Shown piece after piece: positions 6,879 to 11,431 of a stretch of DNA of 11,431 nt. The position numbers were made by a program, and so were the translations under genes. Numbering within the stretch: the stretch's first letter is position 1; each line of letters opens with the position of its first letter. The notes below the pieces were generated by a model. That model was not told the DNA's origin, searched no databases, and saw only the letters and a program-made list of their open reading frames with translations. Source of the DNA: Thermoleophilaceae bacterium (GTDB lineage: Bacteria > Actinomycetota > Thermoleophilia > Solirubrobacterales > Thermoleophilaceae); contig JACCYP010000071.1 of NCBI GenBank assembly GCA_013696425.1, positions 1 to 11,431 of the forward strand, read 5' to 3'.

Positions 6879-9293
6879 CTAGGCGTGAGCCCCCTCCTCA
6901 AGGTTCTCCAACACCCTGGGGAGGTCCGCTTCGGTGATGAGCACCTGGCGCGCCTTCGAGCCCTCGTAGCCCGAGATCACTCCGCGCCGCTCCATCATGT
7001 CGATCAGCCGTCCGGCGCGGGTATAGCCCACACGCAGGCGCCGCTGGAGCATCGAGGTGGACGCACTGCCGAGCTGCACGACGGTGGCGATGGCTTCGCC
7101 GAGCATGTCGTCGGCGTCAGGGTCGAAGTCGCCCTTGTCGGTCTCCTCCTCGACCTCGGGCGCCTCGAGCAGCTCCTCGTGGATCTCCGGCTCGCCCTGG
7201 CGCCGCCACATGGCGGTGAGCTTCTCGATCTCGTCCTCGGTCACGAGCGCGCCCTGGATACGCGCCGGGCGCGACTCCGTGGCCGGGCGGAAGAGCATGT
7301 CGCCCTTGCCGAGCAGGGATTCGGCCCCGTTCTGGTCGAGGATCACGCGCGAGTCGGTCTGGCTCGACACGGCGAAGGCGATCCGCGCCGGCACGTTCGC
7401 CTTGATCATTCCGGTGATGATGTCCGCGCTCGGGCGCTGGGTGGCGAGCAGCAGGTGGATGCCGACCGCACGCGACTTCTGCGCGAGCCGGATGATCGCG
7501 TCCTCCACATCGGCGGGGGCGATCATCATCAGATCGGCGAGCTCGTCGATCACGCAGAGGATGTAGGGCAGCGGCTTCTCACCCTTCTTCACGCGGATCT
7601 TGTTCAACTCGACGAGGTTGCGCGCCCGCGCCAGGGACATGATCGAGTAGCGCTCCTCCATCTCCTTGATCAGGTTCTGGAGCACGTTCGCCGCCATCCG
7701 GGGGCTCGTGACGACCGGCGTGAGCAGATGCGGGATCGACTCGTAGAGGTTGAGCTCGACCTGCTTGGGGTCGACCAGCACGAGCTTCACCTCGTTCGGC
7801 GTCGCGCGCAGCAGGATCGAGGAGAGCATCGCGTTCACACAGCCGGACTTGCCCGAGCCGGTGGTGCCGGCGATGAGCACGTGCGGCTGCTTGGCGAGGT
7901 CGGTGCCGATCGCCTTGCCCGAGATGTCCTTGCCGAGCCACACCGTGAGCGGGGACCAGCCGGCTGGCGCGTCCTGGAGCACATCGCCGAGGTACACGGT
8001 GCGCTTCACCGCGTTCGGCACCTCGACCCCCACCGCCTGCTTGCCGGGGATCGGGGCGAGGATGCGCACGTCGGAGGCGGCGAGCGCGTAGGCGAGGTCG
8101 TCCTTGAGGCCGGCGACCTTCGACATCTTGATACCCGGCCCGAGCCGCAGCTCGTAGCGGGTGACGTGCGGGCCCGAGACGGTGCCCACGAGCTTCGACT
8201 CGACACCGAAATGGGCAAGCGCCTCGGTGAGCTGCGCGGCCACGCGCGCCTCGCCCTTGGGGTCGGCGGTCTGCTTGCCGTTGTTGCGCTTGAGGAGCTT
8301 CGCCGAGGGGACGGTGTAGACGAAGTCGTCGGCCTCGGTGACCGAGCCGCGCAGGCGGCCCTGGGGCGTGAGCTGCTCCTGCGAATACTCCGGGGGGTCC
8401 TCCGCGGCCACCGGCTCGGGGTCGGGCTCAGGCTCGGTGATCAGCTCCGGCTCGTATTCCGCCGGCTCCTCGAGGCCCCACTCGTCCTCGATCGTCGGCT
8501 CGTCCCCATCGAGGGCCGGCGCTTCCACGTGAGTGGCCTGGATGTTCGGCTCGACCTCGGGGACCTCCATCGGGTCTGTGCCCGCCACGGTGAGATCGGC
8601 CGGAGCCGCCCGCTCCCGCCCCGTCACGACTGCGGCGAACTCCCCGGTCGACTGCTTCACCCGCCGCGTGGTGGCGGCGACGCCCTCGCGGGTCGCGGCG
8701 ACGATGCCGGCCACCGAGCCACCGGTGAGCAGCAGGATGCCGCCGACGAGGAGGAAGGTGAAGATGATGTGGGTCCCGACGTCCTGGAAGAGGGTGGTGG
8801 TCGTGAAATAGAGGGCGTCGCCGCCCAGGCCGCCGCGGTCCTCGAAGAAGTCGGGCTCGAAGAACTCGCTCGCGGCGCCGGGACCGAGGCCGAGCGAGCC
8901 GGCGGCGAGGCCGAGCATCAGGGCGCTCAACACGCAGGCCGTGCCCGCGCGGAAGGGGCGGACGGTGGGCAGCAGCGGGCCCAGCACCATCAGGGCTCCG
9001 GCGCCGAGCAGCACCACCGGAACGAAGTAGGCGACGTTGCCGAGGAGGAAGACGAAACCCTGCTTGAGCGCATCGCCCACCTCGCCGCCGTTCCAGCCCA
9101 GGTAGAAGACGAACGCGAAGAAGGCCGCCAGCGCGAGCAGTCCGAGCCCGATCAGATCCTTGTGGTACTGCTCGAGCACCGGCATCTCGAACTTCGGCGT
9201 GTCAAAGTTCCCGCGCTTCTTCTTGCGGGGTGCGGGGCGCTTCTTCGCGGTACGCGCGGGCGCCGGTTTCTTGCGAGCGGGGCGGCGGGCCAT
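6879..9293 (-). CDS. ftsK: DNA translocase FtsK/SpoIIIE
   Basis: FtsK is the septum-located hexameric motor that clears chromosome DNA during division. The 804-residue protein begins with a Lys/Arg/Ala/Pro-rich cytoplasmic head (1-30). Four probable membrane helices follow (about 46-66, 82-106, 116-137, 171-200), then an acidic Glu/Pro-rich linker (about 240-305). The alpha and beta motor domains (about 340-700) contain Walker A GTTGSGKS (476-483), Walker B CVIDELADLM (580-589) and the family segments LVLVDPKQVELNLYE and HLLLATQRPSADIITG. The C-terminal gamma winged helix (about 727-787, with STSMLQRRLRVGYTRAGRLI) recognises orienting sequences. Length and order are normal. The start ATG 9293 has only a weak Shine-Dalgarno. 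It heads the run that includes the rodZ-like gene, cinA and thpR. Confidence 0.97.
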   Translation of the reverse strand: MARRPARKKPAPARTAKKRPAPRKKKRGNFDTPKFEMPVLEQYHKDLIGLGLLALAAFFAFVFYLGWNGGEVGDALKQGFVFLLGNVAYFVPVVLLGAGALMVLGPLLPTVRPFRAGTACVLSALMLGLAAGSLGLGPGAASEFFEPDFFEDRGGLGGDALYFTTTTLFQDVGTHIIFTFLLVGGILLLTGGSVAGIVAATREGVAATTRRVKQSTGEFAAVVTGRERAAPADLTVAGTDPMEVPEVEPNIQATHVEAPALDGDEPTIEDEWGLEEPAEYEPELITEPEPDPEPVAAEDPPEYSQEQLTPQGRLRGSVTEADDFVYTVPSAKLLKRNNGKQTADPKGEARVAAQLTEALAHFGVESKLVGTVSGPHVTRYELRLGPGIKMSKVAGLKDDLAYALAASDVRILAPIPGKQAVGVEVPNAVKRTVYLGDVLQDAPAGWSPLTVWLGKDISGKAIGTDLAKQPHVLIAGTTGSGKSGCVNAMLSSILLRATPNEVKLVLVDPKQVELNLYESIPHLLTPVVTSPRMAANVLQNLIKEMEERYSIMSLARARNLVELNKIRVKKGEKPLPYILCVIDELADLMMIAPADVEDAIIRLAQKSRAVGIHLLLATQRPSADIITGMIKANVPARIAFAVSSQTDSRVILDQNGAESLLGKGDMLFRPATESRPARIQGALVTEDEIEKLTAMWRRQGEPEIHEELLEAPEVEEETDKGDFDPDADDMLGEAIATVVQLGSASTSMLQRRLRVGYTRAGRLIDMMERRGVISGYEGSKARQVLITEADLPRVLENLEEGAHA

Positions 9294-9338
9294 CTCAGCA
9301 TCCCGCTCTTCGACGCAGCGCCCACCAACCCTCCCGCC

Positions 9339-9904
9339 TCAGGCGGCGCGCACGGAAACGGCTGAGCCGGCCAGGAGTGTCTCGGCCACCAGTTCCGGGT
9401 CGTCCCACATCGGCAGGTGGCCGCACCCCGGCAGGTCCACGCTTCGGATCCAGGAAGGCAACCTTGCCGGTTTCGCCACGAGCCGATCGAACTCGGGCCA
9501 TGCGAGCGTGATCGGCGTGTCGGTCTGGCGTAGCTCGAACACGCTCGCGCGCATGGCTGAGTCGGCCGCGCCCACAGCCCGGCAGGAGCGATGGCGGTGA
9601 CCGACAGCGCCCGGCCGATCCGCTCGAGCTCGAGCGCAACCCAGCCGCCGAGCGAGTTGCCCGCCACGTGCACCTCCCCCAGTCCCTGTTCGTCCAGGAA
9701 GTCCGCGACGGCGCGCGCAAGGCGGTCGGCGGTGGGCTCCTCCTCGAGCTCGGGGCTGCCGCCGAATCCGGGGAGGTCGATGGCGATCGTGTCGCGCTCG
9801 GCCGCGAGGATCGGCATCACCGGCTCCCAAACGCTGCGCGCGCCGCCGAGCGGGTGGATGAGAAGGAGCGGCTCGCCGGAGCCGGTGCGGTCGAAGGAGA
9901 GCAT
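9339..9904 (-). pseudogene. Alpha/beta hydrolase disrupted by an internal out-of-frame deletion
   Basis: The first frame, from ATG 9904, encodes a good alpha/beta hydrolase N-terminus. It has the oxyanion-hole region LLLIHPLGG (13-21), DLPGFGGS (43-50) and the nucleophile elbow GNSLGG (S84), to about residue 114 (APAGLWARP, near 9565). It then degenerates into Arg/Ser/Cys-rich sequence overlapping the start of ftsK. The normal C-terminus continues in another frame from about 9560 to the stop at 9339-9341: MRASVFEL, then ITLAWPEFDRLV with the acid residue, then LPGCGHLPMWDDPEL with the catalytic histidine. Rejoined it would give only about 190 residues, so the lid region (some 50-70 residues in typical relatives) is missing as well. 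A simple sequencing indel would not explain the loss. Substrate unknown. The gene is probably dead, unless a frameshift is programmed. Confidence 0.75.
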
Positions 9905-9980
9905 CGCGGGTGGATACGACGGCCCGCAACCAGCCGATCACGCTTAACACGGCTTTACCCGCACTCGTACCATTGGCGCG
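9905..9980. promoter_or_regulatory. Divergent intergenic region between the hydrolase and the response regulator
   Basis: These 76 bases separate two divergently oriented genes and must carry both promoters if both are expressed. The plus-strand promoter is visible (9944-9973). For the minus strand only a weak TATCCA hexamer ends 6 bases ahead of the hydrolase ATG, with no good -35 and no Shine-Dalgarno, so that side is unclear. No clear tandem repeats of the kind bound by OmpR-family regulators were recognised. Confidence 0.5.
9944..9973 (+). promoter_or_regulatory. Sigma-70-type promoter for the response regulator, leaderless
   Basis: TTAACA (9944-9949, five of six matches to TTGACA) is followed after 18 bases by TACCAT (9968-9973), matching the actinobacterial TANNNT -10. 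The regulator ATG begins 8 positions after the -10 ends, so transcription would start at or within a base of the A of the ATG. No Shine-Dalgarno precedes the ATG. Together these indicate a leaderless mRNA, a common arrangement in actinobacteria. Confidence 0.6.
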
Positions 9981-10661
9981 ATGTCCACCAAGCCGCGTGT
10001 GCTGGTCGTCGAGGACGACACGGAGATTGCCGATGCGCTGAAGCGCTCGCTGCGGCTGGCCGACTACGACGTGCAGGTGGCGGGCGACGGCGAGGTCGCC
10101 CTCGAGACCGCCCAGGTCTTCGAACCCGACGCGGTGGTGCTCGACCTCGGACTCCCCCACGTCGACGGCATGGAGGTCTGCCGCCGCCTGCGCGCGGAAG
10201 GCGACGTGCCGATCCTCATCCTCACCGCACGCGACGGAGTGGGCGACCGCGTGGCCGGGCTCGACGAAGGCGCCGACGACTACCTCGTGAAGCCCTTCGA
10301 GCGCGACGAGCTGCTCGCGCGCCTGCGCGCGCTGCTGCGCCGCCGGCCGCCGCGCGGGAGCGCCTTCATCCTCGTCGGCGACCTGAAGCTGAACCCCGAC
10401 AGCCACGAGGTCTTCCGCGGCGACCGCCGGATCGACCTCACCCAGCGCGAGTTCGAGCTGCTGGAGTTCCTGATGCGCAACGAGCGCCTGGTGGTCTCAC
10501 GCGACGCGCTGCTCGAGGACGTGTGGGGTTACGCCCCGTTCTCCGAGACGAACACCGTCGATGTGTTCGTGTCGAACCTGCGGCGCAAGCTCGAGGAGGG
10601 CGGCGAGACGCGCCTGGTGCACACGGTGCGCGGCGCCGGTTACGTGCTGCGCGAGCACTAG
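9981..10661 (+). CDS. OmpR-family response regulator
   Basis: This 226-residue cytoplasmic transcription factor is the output half of a two-component system. The receiver domain (about 5-118) has the acidic pocket E11-D12-D13, phosphoacceptor D55 in VVLDLGLP, T82 in ILTAR and K104 in YLVKPF, all intact. The C-terminal OmpR/PhoB winged helix (about 130-224) shows LTQREFELLEFLM, then VSRDALLEDVWGY, then NTVDVFVSNLRRKLE and ending in HTVRGAGYVLR. The overall look is that of the actinobacterial MprA/PhoP group, but the precise ortholog cannot be assigned. The start at ATG 9981 is supported by a matching promoter with no leader. The kinase gene follows after 7 bases, so the pair is co-transcribed. 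Targets are unknown. Confidence 0.95.
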   Translation: MSTKPRVLVVEDDTEIADALKRSLRLADYDVQVAGDGEVALETAQVFEPDAVVLDLGLPHVDGMEVCRRLRAEGDVPILILTARDGVGDRVAGLDEGADDYLVKPFERDELLARLRALLRRRPPRGSAFILVGDLKLNPDSHEVFRGDRRIDLTQREFELLEFLMRNERLVVSRDALLEDVWGYAPFSETNTVDVFVSNLRRKLEEGGETRLVHTVRGAGYVLREH

Positions 10662-10668
10662 GCCGACC

Positions 10669-11431
10669 GTGAGCCGCCTCCGACAGCTCTCGATCCGCTG
10701 GCGCCTGGCGCTCACCTCCGCTGGGCTCACGCTGGCCATCCTGCTGGCCTTCGCGGTCGTGATGGGGGTGTTCACGGCCCGCCAGCTGCACGCCAGCTTC
10801 GACGACGAGGTGCGCTCGACCGCCGCCGATCTCCAGGAGCGCATCCGCGTGGAGCGCGAGCCCTTCGGCGGTGGTGGACGGATCGTGGGCAGCAAGGACC
10901 TCGTGCAGGTGGCCGCGGCGGGCGGTGGGGCGCTGCGTGTGGTGGATCCTGCCGGGCGCGTGCTCGCCCAGACCACCGGGGCCCCGAAGCTCGATCCGCC
11001 GCGCGAGGGCATGAAGAACGACCGCGGCTTCCGGGTGGTGGTGCGCCCGGTGCTCGGCGGCGACAGCCGCGGCGGGCCGGGCAGTCAGGCGATCGCGTTC
11101 GTGCAGTACGCCAAGCCACTCGAGTCCGTCGACGAGGACGTTGCGCGAGTGAAGCTCTTCCTCGGGCTCGGCGTGATCGGCGGCACCGCGCTCGCCCTGC
11201 TTGCCGGCCTCGCCGTGGCGCGGCGCGCGATGACGCCGATCGCGGAGCTCACGAGCGCGGCCCAGGGCGTGGCGCGCACGCGCGACCCCGACGTCGAGCT
11301 GCCGATGCCGGAGGCCGACGACGAGATCGCCGACCTCGCACGCACGCTCGACGACATGCTCGGTTCGCTCGGGGAGTCCCGCGCGGAGGCCGAACTCGCG
11401 CTGTCGCGCCAGCGCGAGTTCGTGGCCGACG
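10669..11431 (+). CDS. Sensor histidine kinase, N-terminal part (cut by window edge)
   Basis: This is the membrane sensor partnered with the adjacent response regulator. The visible 254 residues start at GTG 10669 with a weak Shine-Dalgarno. The first membrane helix is at about 14-36 (after LSIRWRLALTSAGL). An extracytoplasmic sensor region of roughly 125 residues follows (about 37-160), with a glycine-rich stretch and RVVDPAGRVLAQTTG. The second helix is at about 161-184, then a HAMP linker (about 181-234, RRAMTPIAELTSAA through DDEIADLARTLDDML). The window ends in RQREFVAD, the beginning of the HisKA H-box, so the phosphoacceptor histidine would lie only a few residues beyond the edge. The small PAS-like sensor gives no hint of the ligand. 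MprB-like by architecture only. Confidence 0.93.
   Translation, partial: MSRLRQLSIRWRLALTSAGLTLAILLAFAVVMGVFTARQLHASFDDEVRSTAADLQERIRVEREPFGGGGRIVGSKDLVQVAAAGGGALRVVDPAGRVLAQTTGAPKLDPPREGMKNDRGFRVVVRPVLGGDSRGGPGSQAIAFVQYAKPLESVDEDVARVKLFLGLGVIGGTALALLAGLAVARRAMTPIAELTSAAQGVARTRDPDVELPMPEADDEIADLARTLDDMLGSLGESRAEAELALSRQREFVAD

Noticed and set aside
6639..9365. Very long plus-strand open frame opposite ftsK (908 codons)
   Set aside because: It is antisense to an unambiguous ftsK and the rodZ-like start. Its product is low-complexity Arg/His/Glu/Leu-rich, the usual mirror of high-GC coding DNA, with no domain.
9342..10406. Minus-strand open frame extending the hydrolase C-terminal frame upstream across the response regulator
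   Set aside because: Only its last 75 or so residues are hydrolase-like. The rest is antisense to the regulator or out of frame with the hydrolase N-terminus.

Overview
The window looks like the chromosome of a high-GC actinobacterium. The support is high GC at third codon positions throughout, GTG and TTG starts, a likely leaderless start, and the conserved ftsK - HTH - cinA - recA - recX order. The CinA, FtsK and RodZ-like proteins are most reminiscent of the Thermoleophilia (Solirubrobacterales), but that placement is inference from recognition and was not tested by search. It is core genome, not a mobile island: there is no CRISPR array, IS element, phage gene, tRNA or rRNA.

Layout. Positions 1-219 (minus) are the N-terminus of an unidentified Pro/Ala-rich protein running off the left edge. 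Positions 220-530 hold no convincing gene, only two small inverted repeats and a minus-strand terminator. Positions 531-2160 (minus) are recA followed by recX. Positions 2161-2604 are a 444-base gap with paired GTGACAAC repeats and one doubtful plus-strand small ORF. Positions 2605-9293 (minus) are a tightly packed run, transcribed in the order ftsK, rodZ-like HTH/TM gene, cinA, thpR, ABC-2 ATPase, ABC-2 permease, and closed by a hairpin just past the permease stop. Upstream of ftsK lies a minus-strand alpha/beta hydrolase whose two halves are in different frames (9339-9904, apparently a pseudogene). Divergent from it, 9981-11431 (plus) hold an OmpR-family response regulator and the first 254 residues of its histidine kinase, cut at the H-box.

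How the genes fit together. RecA performs homologous recombination and SOS activation, and RecX modulates it. FtsK pumps chromosome DNA at the septum, and the RodZ-like protein probably links the membrane to cell-shape machinery. CinA (nucleotide-cofactor recycling, NMN deamidation) and ThpR (RNA 2',3'-cyclic phosphodiesterase) are small housekeeping enzymes that often travel near recA. The NodI/NodJ-like ABC exporter between thpR and recA is the least expected member; its ATPase is translationally coupled to thpR.

I did not find a clear, previously undescribed system. The points most worth a second look are the broken hydrolase with all catalytic residues preserved across two frames, the leaderless two-component promoter, the odd 3' end of thpR with an 11-bp repeat read in two frames, the cysteine-bearing small ORF beside recA, and the repeats upstream of recA with no recognisable LexA box.
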